Below are positions 55,304 to 63,108 of a stretch of 64,000 nucleotides of DNA, one piece after another. The notes under the pieces are model-generated. The model ran no database searches and was not told where the DNA came from. It was given only the letters and a program-made list of their open reading frames with translations. Source of the stretch: Rhodobacter sp. SGA-6-6. Lineage in GTDB: Bacteria > Pseudomonadota > Alphaproteobacteria > Rhodobacterales > Rhodobacteraceae. A program made the position numbers and the translations under genes. Every line of letters starts with the position of its first letter. The stretch's first letter is position 1. The DNA lies in NCBI RefSeq assembly GCF_011043545.1, contig NZ_JAAKGP010000001.1:1-64000 (forward strand), in the 5' to 3' direction.

Positions 55304-57970
55304 TCAGGCCGCCAGCAGCAGCTTCGCCTCGAACTTCTTCAACGTCGGGCGGGCGGCCGGGTAGCGGCCGCCGGATGCCAGCGCCGGGAACAGCGCGAAC
55401 AACTCGTCCCGCGCGGCATCGTCCATGCCGGCCAGCGTGCGGTCGCCGGGCTGGAAGCTCTCGCTCCAGGTGCCGTCGGACAGCACCACCTCGTGCCGGT
55501 CGAACAGCAGGTGGACATAGGTCACGCTGCGGTCCGCCGCATGGCTGACGCCCGGCAGATGGGTCAGGTGCTCGGCCTGCACCAGCACCTCCTCGGCGCC
55601 GAACAGCAGCTCCGCCCGCGGCCCGGTCACCAGCATCCGGTGCTGGCGGCTGACCCGCATGTCGCGCGCCGGCAAGCCGGGGCCGAGCGCGCCGGCCCGG
55701 ATCAGCACCGGCTGCAGCTTCGGCTCGGCGGCCAGTTCGGCCGGGCCGAGCAGCTTGCGGCCGACCCAGCGCAGCTCTTGCAGCCCATGGTCGCGGGTCA
55801 TCACCCGGTCGCCGGGGCGCAGGTCCTCGACCAGCCGCTCGCCGGTCTCGCAGGCGATCAGGGTGCCGGGGGTGAAGCAGGGGATGACGTTCTCGATATT
55901 GCTGAACGTCATCGTGCCGATGACCTGGCGGAGACCGTTGTAGAAGGTGACGGTGCCGTTTTCCGGGTTCAGCGGGTCATAGGTGACATGCAGCGGGCCG
56001 AGGCCGGTCAGGTCCAGCACGTCCCATTCGGACCCGCCCTCGCCGCCGTCGATATGGTCGGCGGGAACGCCCTGGAACAGGTCGTTGCCCGAGCCGCCGT
56101 AAAGCGATGCGGCGCCCGAGCCGATGAAGACGTTGTCGCCCGCCCCGCCGTAGACGGTATCGCCCGCGGCCACGGTGAGACTGTCGTTGCCGTCGCCGCC
56201 GTAGATCAGGTCGTTGCCGTCGCCGCCCGACAGGACATCGTCGCCCGCATCGCCGTAAAGCGTGTCGTTGCCGGCGCCGCCGTGGATGACATCGTTGCCC
56301 TGGCCGCCATAGAGCGAGTCGTGGCCCGCGCCGCCGTCCAGGCTGTCGTTGCCGAGATCGCCGTAAAGCGTGTCCTGTCCGTCGCCGCCCAGCAGCGTGT
56401 CCTGACCCGCGCCGCCGGTGAGAAGGTCCTGCCCGGTGCCGCCGGACAGGCTGTCGTTGCCCGTCCCGCCCGACAGCGTGTCGTTGCCCGTCCCCCCGAA
56501 GAGCCGGTCGTCGCCCTCGTCGCCGGCCAGCAGGTCGTTGCCGTCGCCGCCGTCGACGCTGTCGTTGCCCTCGCCGCCCTCGGCGGTGTCGTCGCCCGCG
56601 CCGGCCAGGATGGTATCGTTGCCGGTGCCGCCGTAGAGGCTGTCGTTGCCGGCGCGGCCGTCGATGTGGTCGTTGCCGCCGCCGCCGTAGAAGAGGTTGG
56701 TGTAGATGTCGCCGGACAGGCCGACCTGGTCGAAGCCGATCAGCGTGTCGTCGTATTCCGAGCCGATGATCCCGTCGATGCCCTGCAGCACATCGCCGGT
56801 GGCGTGGCCGCCAGAGGCCGTCCAGTCGGTCAGGTCGATGTTCACCGCCGCGTTCGAGGTGCTGTAGTCGGCGATATCCAGCCCTTCGCCGCCGGTCAGC
56901 GTGTCCCGGCCCTCGCCGCCCTGCAGGGTGTCGTCGCCCTCGCCGCCGTAGATCTGGTCGTTGCCGGCGCCGCCGTAAAGGTAGTTCGCCCCGGCATCGC
57001 CGGTCAGCGTGTCGGCATAGTTGGAGCCGAGGATGTTCTCGATCCCCGAGAGCGTGTCACCCGCGGCCTCGTTGCCGCTGCCGCTGCCCGAGGAGAGGTT
57101 GATGTTCACCCCGCCGGTGGCGCCGGAATAATCGGCGGTGTCGATGCCGTCGCCGCCGTAAAGCGCATCCGCCGAGGTGCCGCCCCGCAACGTGTCGTCG
57201 CCGTCGCCGCCGTAAAGCGTGTCGAAGCCGGCGCCGCCCGACAGGAGATCGTTCCCCGCGCCGCCCTCCAGCCGGTTGGCGCCGGTGGTGCCGGTCAGGG
57301 TGTCGGCATGGGCCGAGCCGGAAAGGTTCTCGATCGACGAGAAGCTGTCGCCCTGCGCATCGCCGCCGCTGGCGGTGTTGGCGCCCAGATCGACGTTCAC
57401 CCCGGCCGAGGAGTCGGAATAATCCGCGGTGTCGGTGCCGTTGCCGCCGTAGAACTGGTCCGCCCCCGCGCCACCTTGCAGGGTGTCGTTGCCGGACCCG
57501 CCGTAAAGCCGGTCGTTCCCGGCCCCGCCCGACAGGCTGTTGGCGCCGCTGTCCCCCGTCAGCGTGTCGGCGAAGGCCGAGCCGACAAGGTATTCGATCC
57601 CGGTCAGCGTGTCGCCCTGCGCATCGCCGCCGCTGCCCGTGCTGCCCAGGGTGACGTTCACCGCCGCCCCGGAGCCCGAGTAATCCGCAACGTCGGCCGA
57701 GCCCGTGCCGCCGTCCAGCAGGTCGTTGCCGGCCCCGCCGATCAGGACATCGTTGCCGTCGCCGCCGTAAAGCCGGTCGTTGCCGGCGCCGCCGTCCAGC
57801 ACATCGGCGCCGCTGCCGCCATAAAGCGAATCGTTGCCGATGCCGCCGTCCAGCGTGTCATCGCCATTGCCGCCGGTCAGCGTATCGTTGCCGCCCAGAC
57901 CCGAGAGAGAGTCCGCGCCGGTCGTGCCGCCAATATTGTCGTTGCCCGCCGATCCGCTGATCGTCGCCAC
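55304..57970 (-). CDS. RTX calcium-binding protein with C-terminal Hint domain
   Basis: An 888-residue protein with no classical signal peptide. Residues about 1-640 are dominated by GGxGxDxLxG nonapeptide RTX repeats that fold into Ca2+-binding beta-rolls outside the cell, interspersed with [15 protein letters not shown]-type spacers (Peptidase_M10 serralysin-C-like units). At Cys698 a Hint (hedgehog/intein-type) domain begins: [30 protein letters not shown], with the block-B-like [10 protein letters not shown] and [19 protein letters not shown]. Such proteins are typical type I secretion substrates; the only exporter in the window is at 30.5-33.6 kb. Start ATG 57970. The Hint domain may self-cleave. 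Confidence 0.9.
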   Translation of the reverse strand: MATISGSAGNDNIGGTTGADSLSGLGGNDTLTGGNGDDTLDGGIGNDSLYGGSGADVLDGGAGNDRLYGGDGNDVLIGGAGNDLLDGGTGSADVADYSGSGAAVNVTLGSTGSGGDAQGDTLTGIEYLVGSAFADTLTGDSGANSLSGGAGNDRLYGGSGNDTLQGGAGADQFYGGNGTDTADYSDSSAGVNVDLGANTASGGDAQGDSFSSIENLSGSAHADTLTGTTGANRLEGGAGNDLLSGGAGFDTLYGGDGDDTLRGGTSADALYGGDGIDTADYSGATGGVNINLSSGSGSGNEAAGDTLSGIENILGSNYADTLTGDAGANYLYGGAGNDQIYGGEGDDTLQGGEGRDTLTGGEGLDIADYSTSNAAVNIDLTDWTASGGHATGDVLQGIDGIIGSEYDDTLIGFDQVGLSGDIYTNLFYGGGGNDHIDGRAGNDSLYGGTGNDTILAGAGDDTAEGGEGNDSVDGGDGNDLLAGDEGDDRLFGGTGNDTLSGGTGNDSLSGGTGQDLLTGGAGQDTLLGGDGQDTLYGDLGNDSLDGGAGHDSLYGGQGNDVIHGGAGNDTLYGDAGDDVLSGGDGNDLIYGGDGNDSLTVAAGDTVYGGAGDNVFIGSGAASLYGGSGNDLFQGVPADHIDGGEGGSEWDVLDLTGLGPLHVTYDPLNPENGTVTFYNGLRQVIGTMTFSNIENVIPCFTPGTLIACETGERLVEDLRPGDRVMTRDHGLQELRWVGRKLLGPAELAAEPKLQPVLIRAGALGPGLPARDMRVSRQHRMLVTGPRAELLFGAEEVLVQAEHLTHLPGVSHAADRSVTYVHLLFDRHEVVLSDGTWSESFQPGDRTLAGMDDAARDELFALFPALASGGRYPAARPTLKKFEAKLLLAA

Positions 57971-58093
57971 TTGCCCTTGCCCGCCTCATTCGCGGCGGGG
58001 TTGTTCCCCGCCTGTTCTGGGCGCGAGATTGCGGTCAAATTGTGTCAAAATTTGGACGGACGCCGCGGGGCGCACCGGGCAGAGGCGCGAAAA

Positions 58094-58765
58094 TCACTTG
58101 CGCGGCTTGCCCTTCCAGCTGCCCAGCCAGCCGGTGAAGCGGCCCCAGACGCCCTTCACCTCACCCGCCGCGGCATCGGCCCGGGCATCCACCCGGTCCC
58201 AGGCGTCGCCGGCCCGGTCCAGCGCCGGGTCCACCGTGCGTTCGCGGAACTGCAGCCACATCTTGCGGATCATCAGCAGGACGAAGGCGAGGAAGCCGAG
58301 AATGACGATGTTGACCCAGGGAATAATCGTCGCATCCGGCCCCTCGACCTGCTTCACCGCCACCGCATTGGGGAAGATGGTGAACAGCTTGTTGCGCCAG
58401 CCGTAATGGGTGACCGAGACCCAGATCGGCTTGTCCACCGTCGAGATCAGTTCCTTCGCCTGGGTCTGCAACCCGAAGCTGTCGACCTTGAAATAGGGCG
58501 GCCAGCCCCAGCCGGTGTCCTCGTTGCGGTATTCCATCGTCTTGCCGTTCGGGTAGACGGCATTGATGAAGAACACGTCGCGGCTGGTGCTGTCCGCCAT
58601 GCCGACCTCGGCCCGGCTCCAGAAGATCGAGTTGTCGCCGATGTCGACCCGACGGTTCTCGGTGCCGACGATGCGCACGATGTCGTGCTGCGGCAGGGTG
58701 TAGTGGAAGAAGCCGAAGACCAGCAGCGCCAGCAGCAGCCAGACCGTCCATTTCACATAGCGCAT
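58094..58765 (-). CDS. DUF1523-family membrane protein
   Basis: A 223-residue protein with an N-terminal membrane helix (WTVWLLLALLVFGFFHYTLP), a periplasmic domain (DIVRIVGTENRRVDIGDNSIFW, NGKTMEYRNEDTGWGWPPYFKVDSFGLQTQAKEL), a second helix (WVNIVILGFLAFVLLMI) and a basic cytoplasmic tail. I recall it as DUF1523. Last gene of the minus-strand operon; 4 bases after the 89-residue gene. Function unknown. Confidence 0.82.
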   Translation of the reverse strand: MRYVKWTVWLLLALLVFGFFHYTLPQHDIVRIVGTENRRVDIGDNSIFWSRAEVGMADSTSRDVFFINAVYPNGKTMEYRNEDTGWGWPPYFKVDSFGLQTQAKELISTVDKPIWVSVTHYGWRNKLFTIFPNAVAVKQVEGPDATIIPWVNIVILGFLAFVLLMIRKMWLQFRERTVDPALDRAGDAWDRVDARADAAAGEVKGVWGRFTGWLGSWKGKPRK

Positions 58766-58769
58766 CGCG

Positions 58770-59039
58770 TCAATCCCAGTTCACATAGAAGAAGATCGCG
58801 GTGAAGGCCGCCATCGGCAGGATGTAGATAAGCCAGAGGAGCCGCCTTTTCAGCCCCCCGTCATAGGCTTTCATCCCCGCCTCGATCCAGGCGTCGCGGT
58901 CGCCCTCCATCTGCTCGGCCGCCCAGCGTTTCTCCAGCTTCTCGCGCCGGACCGAGCGGGAGTAGATGCCGACGAGGAAATAGGCGACCGTCAGCACGAT
59001 CATCGCCATCGCCGCCAGCCGCAACCATCCCAGGATCAT
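58770..59039 (-). CDS. Small two-helix membrane protein
   Basis: An 89-residue protein with an N-terminal helix (LGWLRLAAMAMIVLTVAYFLVGIY), a charged soluble middle (SVRREKLEKRWAAEQMEGDRDAWIEAGMKAYDG) and a C-terminal helix (LLWLIYILPMAAFTAIFFYV). The ATG at 59039 overlaps the preceding gene's stop (ATGA). No family recognised; its position ties it to the ATPase operon and gives that system a membrane anchor candidate. Confidence 0.78.
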   Translation of the reverse strand: MILGWLRLAAMAMIVLTVAYFLVGIYSRSVRREKLEKRWAAEQMEGDRDAWIEAGMKAYDGGLKRRLLWLIYILPMAAFTAIFFYVNWD

Positions 59040-60412
59040 CTGCGCCCTCCCCAGGGTCCTGCCGCCGGTGCGCCCCAGGGCCCGCGGATGCCCGGGGCCG
59101 CCTTCGGCCCCTCGCGCATCTCGGGCCGGCTGAGTTCGTCCATCTTCGGCTCCGGCCCGAACAATGCCTCACGCGCGCCCTCGCGGTCCACCTTGTATTC
59201 GCGGGCGAGGAAGTCGGCGACATAGGTCTTCTTGGCGTCGGACCAGCCGGCATATTCCTCGTAGAAGCGTTCCTTGTGGGTGATGAACATCTGCCGCACG
59301 TCCATCGGCGACAGTTCCGCCAAGAGCATGTTCACCAGGTCGCGGTCGCGGCCCGGCCTTGCCCGCAGGGTATAGAAATAGGCCGGATGTTCGCTGGAAA
59401 TCTTCGGCCATGCCCCCGCCCCCTCCACCCACCGCAGCATGGCGGCGAGGCCCAGGAACTCGGGCGGCAGCGCCGTGCCCAGTCGGTAGGCCACCTTGCG
59501 CAATTCGGTGCGGCGGGCATCGCCGACCTCGATCCCCAGCCGGTCGGCGGCATCGACCAGGATGAAGTCCATCTTCTGCCGCAGGATGGCGCCGGCATCG
59601 GCGCCCCGGGCCTGCACGATGGGCTCCACCAGCTGGTTGCGGTCCAGCCAGTCGGCGATGTGGTTGCGGTGGCTGAAATCCATCACCTGCGCCACCGGCA
59701 CCTTGCCGAGCGAGCCGATGCCGAGGCGGCTGATGGCGGCGGGGAACTTCACGTCGCGGAAGACATAGATGCCGCCGAAGAAGCCGGTCCAGAAATTGCC
59801 CTGCTCGAAGGTCATCGCCGGCAGGCTGATCGGCACCCGCGTCACGTCGCCGGTCTTCCGCGCCAGCCCGATCATCTCGGTGACCAGCGCCTCGTCGCGC
59901 CAGCCGTCCGGCTCGCGCCGGAACGTCTCGATCAGCCCGGCCAGCTTGCCCGCATCCGCGACATGGCCGCCGATGGTATCGGCCTCGACCGTGACCTGCC
60001 TGATCTCGAACAGCTGCGCCGGGGTATCGACGGCATAGACCGAGCCCTGCAACTCTCCCGCCACCACGTCCCGCGCCGTCAGCGCGAACAGCTGCGCCTC
60101 GTTCTTCTCGATGAACTGGGTGAGGATGCCGCGGCTGGTGGAGAACTTGATGTTCAGAAGCGGCGCCTCCTTCTGCGCCGTGGTCAGCAGGATGAACTGC
60201 CGGTTGGCCCCGGTGGGGTTCAGGTAGACCGGATCGCCGAATTCATCGCCGATCTCGGGGGAATAGCCGGAGAGGTCGATGTGGAAATCCTTCAGCGCGG
60301 TTTCCCTGCCGGTGAGGTGCTTCAGCGCCCGGTTGTAGCGATCCACCAGTTGGGGAGAGGAGACCTCGATGAGGTTCCCGAACATCAGGCCGCGCTGGAT
60401 GAGGCGTTTCAT
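59036..60412 (-). CDS. DUF6638-like protein of the ATPase operon
   Basis: A 458-residue soluble protein I recall as DUF6638 (unverified). Segments include MFGNLIEVSSPQLVDRYNRALKHLTG, FILLTTAQKEAPLLNIKFSTSRG, QGNFWTGFFGGIYVFRDVKFPA, GLAAMLRWVEGAGAWPKISSEHPAYFYTLRA and MFITHKERFYEEYAGWSDAKKTYVADFLAREYKVDREGAREALFG, then a Pro/Gly-rich tail. No catalytic motif recognised. Its ATG (60412) lies 3 bases after the TIR stop. The upstream bases belong to the low-GC TIR gene and contain no Shine-Dalgarno sequence, so translation probably relies on re-initiation. Confidence 0.8.
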   Translation of the reverse strand: MKRLIQRGLMFGNLIEVSSPQLVDRYNRALKHLTGRETALKDFHIDLSGYSPEIGDEFGDPVYLNPTGANRQFILLTTAQKEAPLLNIKFSTSRGILTQFIEKNEAQLFALTARDVVAGELQGSVYAVDTPAQLFEIRQVTVEADTIGGHVADAGKLAGLIETFRREPDGWRDEALVTEMIGLARKTGDVTRVPISLPAMTFEQGNFWTGFFGGIYVFRDVKFPAAISRLGIGSLGKVPVAQVMDFSHRNHIADWLDRNQLVEPIVQARGADAGAILRQKMDFILVDAADRLGIEVGDARRTELRKVAYRLGTALPPEFLGLAAMLRWVEGAGAWPKISSEHPAYFYTLRARPGRDRDLVNMLLAELSPMDVRQMFITHKERFYEEYAGWSDAKKTYVADFLAREYKVDREGAREALFGPEPKMDELSRPEMREGPKAAPGIRGPWGAPAAGPWGGRR

Positions 60413-60415
60413 AGT

Positions 60416-61108
60416 TTAGACCAACTTAATACCGTCTCTAGTCTTTGGTTCATTTGGTTTCGGACGCCTGATCCTGACCTTGGCTGGGCCAAACTCTGAA
60501 ACAGTCTTTCGTAGAGTCGTGAGAAATTCGTCATCGTATGACTTATTAATATTTTTCCTGATAATATGGAAGCTTACAAGTCTGAGGCCCATTCGATTCA
60601 AGTATGCCTTGATCTCATCTCTTGCTTTTACCTGCTTTTCTGACAGATTCGTTTCTGTGATGGAGTCGCCATCAATCGATCCTCCTTCTGGATCACTCGG
60701 CACATCGTCGACCTTCTCAGACGCTTCTAGAACTTCTCTGATCCGCTGAATAAGCTCCTGCCAACTTGCGTCAGAGTGTTGGCGAAAGTCCATATACTGT
60801 AGAGGTTCCAATTTTGGATGCAGGTCACAAGTTTCAAGTAGAACCGGAATAATTGGCTTTAGCTTTGCCATCGCGGTGGCCCACTCGTAAGTGACGTAGT
60901 GTGATGCACTTGAGTCTTTGGAGAGCGCAAGAATGAGAGCATCAGCACTCTGAATTCCTTTATCTATAGATTGCCTCCAATTATCGCCAGCCCGAAATGA
61001 CCTTGTATCTCTCCATACGCCAATGTTGCTTGCTTCAACCTTCAGTTGAAGCAGTTCTGCAAAGAACTTATCGCTGTGAGCGTAGCTCAAAAAGACTGTG
61101 ACGCTCAC
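60416..61108 (-). CDS. TIR-domain protein embedded in ATPase operon
   Basis: A 230-residue protein whose first 125 residues form a TIR domain. It has box 1 VTVFLSYAHSDKFFAELLQLK, then NIGVWRDTRSFRAGDNWRQSIDKGIQSADALILALSKDSSASHYVTYEWATAMAKLKPIIPVLL, with a conserved acidic Glu75 in the position of the NADase catalytic Glu. Residues 130-230 are an unassigned charged domain. Many bacterial TIR proteins cleave NAD+ in antiphage defence; activity here is inferred. The DNA is markedly poorer in GC than its neighbours. GTG 61108 overlaps the ATPase stop (GTGA), with AGGAGGG inside the ATPase gene as ribosome-binding site. This is probably horizontally acquired. Confidence 0.88.
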   Translation of the reverse strand: MSVTVFLSYAHSDKFFAELLQLKVEASNIGVWRDTRSFRAGDNWRQSIDKGIQSADALILALSKDSSASHYVTYEWATAMAKLKPIIPVLLETCDLHPKLEPLQYMDFRQHSDASWQELIQRIREVLEASEKVDDVPSDPEGGSIDGDSITETNLSEKQVKARDEIKAYLNRMGLRLVSFHIIRKNINKSYDDEFLTTLRKTVSEFGPAKVRIRRPKPNEPKTRDGIKLV

Positions 61109-63033
61109 CCCCGCCCCTCCTGATACCGCCGCCTCGCCTCTTCCATCCGCCGCATGTCCCGCATGGCATTCTCGATGGCCACCTCGTCCGACTTGTCGGC
61201 ATAGCGGAATTCGGAATCGGCGTAGCGGTTGACCTCCTGGATCACCATCTCCACCGTGATCGGCTGCATCAGCCCCTTGATCATCGCCAGCTTCTCGTCA
61301 TAGGGCCGGAACAGGAACAGCTCCGGGTCTTCCATCCATTCGTCCGGCAGCTCGAAGTCCATCGCGCGGACCTTCACCGCATCGGTGATGTTCTTGATCG
61401 CCCGGCCGGTGAAGCGCTCGTCCGCCCCCTGGATCGCCTTCAGATAGGCGCCGATCTTCGCAATCGTATCCAGCGGGCCGATCTCGGCGGCGGTCTGCTC
61501 CCAGACCCGCAGCAGCCCCTCCTCATGCGGCTTGGAGTGCCCCTCGAAACTCGCCGCCACCGCCTTCCTGATCTCCTGCGCCGCGAACAGGTCGTGGTCG
61601 CCCACCGGGATGGCATGGTTCTTGCCCAAGAGCAGCGAGAGGATGTCGATGTAATCCTCCTTCGTCTGCGGCCCGTCCACCAGGAAGCGCGCGCCGGCCC
61701 TTTGCCGCAGGGCATCGTCCACGTTCTCGGGGTAGTTCGAGAACATGCCGAAGGTGCAGTTCCCCCGCACCACCGTGCCCGCCCCGGCGAAGGCCTGCAT
61801 GAAGACCGCCGTCACCTCCTGCTGGCCGGCGCTGGACTGCCGGTCCCCCCGCTTGCCCGCCACCTGGTCGATGTCGTCGATGGTGCCGAAGCCGATCACC
61901 GTCGGGTCCAGCACCGCGTCGATGAAGGCCTTGGCGTTCTGGCCCGACTTGCCCTGATAGCTGTCGATCTGGTCGATGGAGAAGTTCTGGTAGCGGAACG
62001 GATAGCCCGCCGCCTTGCAATAGCCGTCCAGCAGCCCCGCCATCATCTGGATCAGCGTGGTCTTTCCCGTCCCCGGCTTGCCGTCGCCCATGAAGGTGAA
62101 GATGAAGCCGCCGAGTTCGGCGAAGGGATTCAGCCGGCGGTCGAAGTCATAGGCCATCAGCATCTTCGCCAGCCGCAGGCTCTGGTATTTGGCGATGTGG
62201 TTGCCCACCACCTCATGCGGCTGCTTGAAGGCCATGGCGATCTGCCCGCCCTTCGCCGCCTTGGCCGGCTTGAAGCCGGCGATGGTCAGCTGGTCCGCCT
62301 CCACCTTCCAGCTGCCGGAGGTGAAGGCCGAGGTCCGCGCGCCGTTCTCGGCCCGGATCTGCACCTTCTTCATCAGCGCCTCGGCGAAGCCCGAGATCAC
62401 CGCGACCAGCCGCGCATCGTCGGTCGCCAGCGCGCCGATGTCCTGGTCCAGCTCCCACAGCACGCCTTGCAAGGCCAGCGGCGCGTTGTCGGTCAGCACT
62501 TCCTCCACCTCGCCCAGTTCCACCGGCTGGCTGCCGACATGGGGGGCGATCAGATAGGCGGTGGCATTGGCGAAAGTGAACAGCACCACCAGCGCCTCGG
62601 CCTGCAGCAATTCGCCGAATTCCGCCCGCTTGGCCTCCGGCACCCGGCCTTCCAGATTGGCCCGCTTCAACTCGGCCAGCCCGGATTGCGCCGCGAAGGT
62701 CTCCCCCATCGCCAGCGCGATCGCCAGCGCCCGCCGCAGGGCGTTCAGCGCCGCCGCCTGCACCGGCGAGACGAGGCCGTCCGACAGCCCCTCCACCCGC
62801 TCGGCGATCCGCACGCCGCCGGGCCGCACGGTGGACCGCGCCGCCATCCCCGGCACGGTGGAGCGGAACCGCGGCCGGGTGCCGATGCCCGGAGACCGCT
62901 CGGCCGCCACCGCCGCCTCCAAAGGCTTCGCCAGCCGCGGCGCATGGTCGAAGCCGGAAATCAGCCCGAGCGCGGCGTCATACTGCGCCCGGATCGCCTC
63001 TTCCTTCAGCTCCATCGTGTCGCGCACGCTCAT
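61105..63033 (-). CDS. AAA+ ATPase of uncharacterised operon
   Basis: A 642-residue cytoplasmic protein. Residues 1-300 are a helical N-terminal region without known motif. The AAA+ module has Walker A GDGKPGTGKT (316-325), Walker B-like GTIDDIDQ (383-390), a sensor-1-type Asn433 (MFSNYPEN) and Arg443/Arg445 as possible finger residues. A C-terminal lid extends to about 560, with FTGRAIKNITDAVKVRAMDFELP as the sensor-2-like helix. The ending is a highly charged helix (RDMRRMEEARRRYQEGRG). ATG 63033 is chosen over a TTG at 63039; AAGGGG lies 8 bases upstream. It presumably remodels a partner encoded in the same operon. Confidence 0.88.
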   Translation of the reverse strand: MSVRDTMELKEEAIRAQYDAALGLISGFDHAPRLAKPLEAAVAAERSPGIGTRPRFRSTVPGMAARSTVRPGGVRIAERVEGLSDGLVSPVQAAALNALRRALAIALAMGETFAAQSGLAELKRANLEGRVPEAKRAEFGELLQAEALVVLFTFANATAYLIAPHVGSQPVELGEVEEVLTDNAPLALQGVLWELDQDIGALATDDARLVAVISGFAEALMKKVQIRAENGARTSAFTSGSWKVEADQLTIAGFKPAKAAKGGQIAMAFKQPHEVVGNHIAKYQSLRLAKMLMAYDFDRRLNPFAELGGFIFTFMGDGKPGTGKTTLIQMMAGLLDGYCKAAGYPFRYQNFSIDQIDSYQGKSGQNAKAFIDAVLDPTVIGFGTIDDIDQVAGKRGDRQSSAGQQEVTAVFMQAFAGAGTVVRGNCTFGMFSNYPENVDDALRQRAGARFLVDGPQTKEDYIDILSLLLGKNHAIPVGDHDLFAAQEIRKAVAASFEGHSKPHEEGLLRVWEQTAAEIGPLDTIAKIGAYLKAIQGADERFTGRAIKNITDAVKVRAMDFELPDEWMEDPELFLFRPYDEKLAMIKGLMQPITVEMVIQEVNRYADSEFRYADKSDEVAIENAMRDMRRMEEARRRYQEGRG

Positions 63034-63041
63034 CGGCAAAC

Positions 63042-63104
63042 CCCTTCATCTGTCCACAAATATCCCGGGGGGCCCGGGGGGCTGGCCCCCCGGCGCCTGC
63101 CACC
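63042..63104 (-). promoter_or_regulatory. Hairpin plus TATTTG motif within the ATPase operon
   Basis: On the minus strand a GC hairpin (GGGGGGC/GCCCCCC with a tiny loop) is followed by GGGATATTTG, a short spacer and CAGATGAAGGGG. The AAGGGG is the apparent ribosome-binding site of the ATPase gene. This sits in the 75-base gap between the DUF6384-like and ATPase genes. It could attenuate or uncouple expression of the first gene from the rest. Confidence 0.55.
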
Positions 63105-63108
63105 GGGC

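Noticed and set aside
56050-57960. Tandem DNA repeats resembling a CRISPR-like array
   Set aside because: The periodicity comes from codons of RTX nonapeptides in one continuous reading frame. There are no constant repeats with unique spacers.
55163-58804. Plus-strand open frame of 1213 codons
   Set aside because: It is antisense to the RTX repeats. The regular GGxGxDxLxG codons leave the opposite frame open and produce a Val/Ala/Gln-rich pseudo-repeat with no domain.
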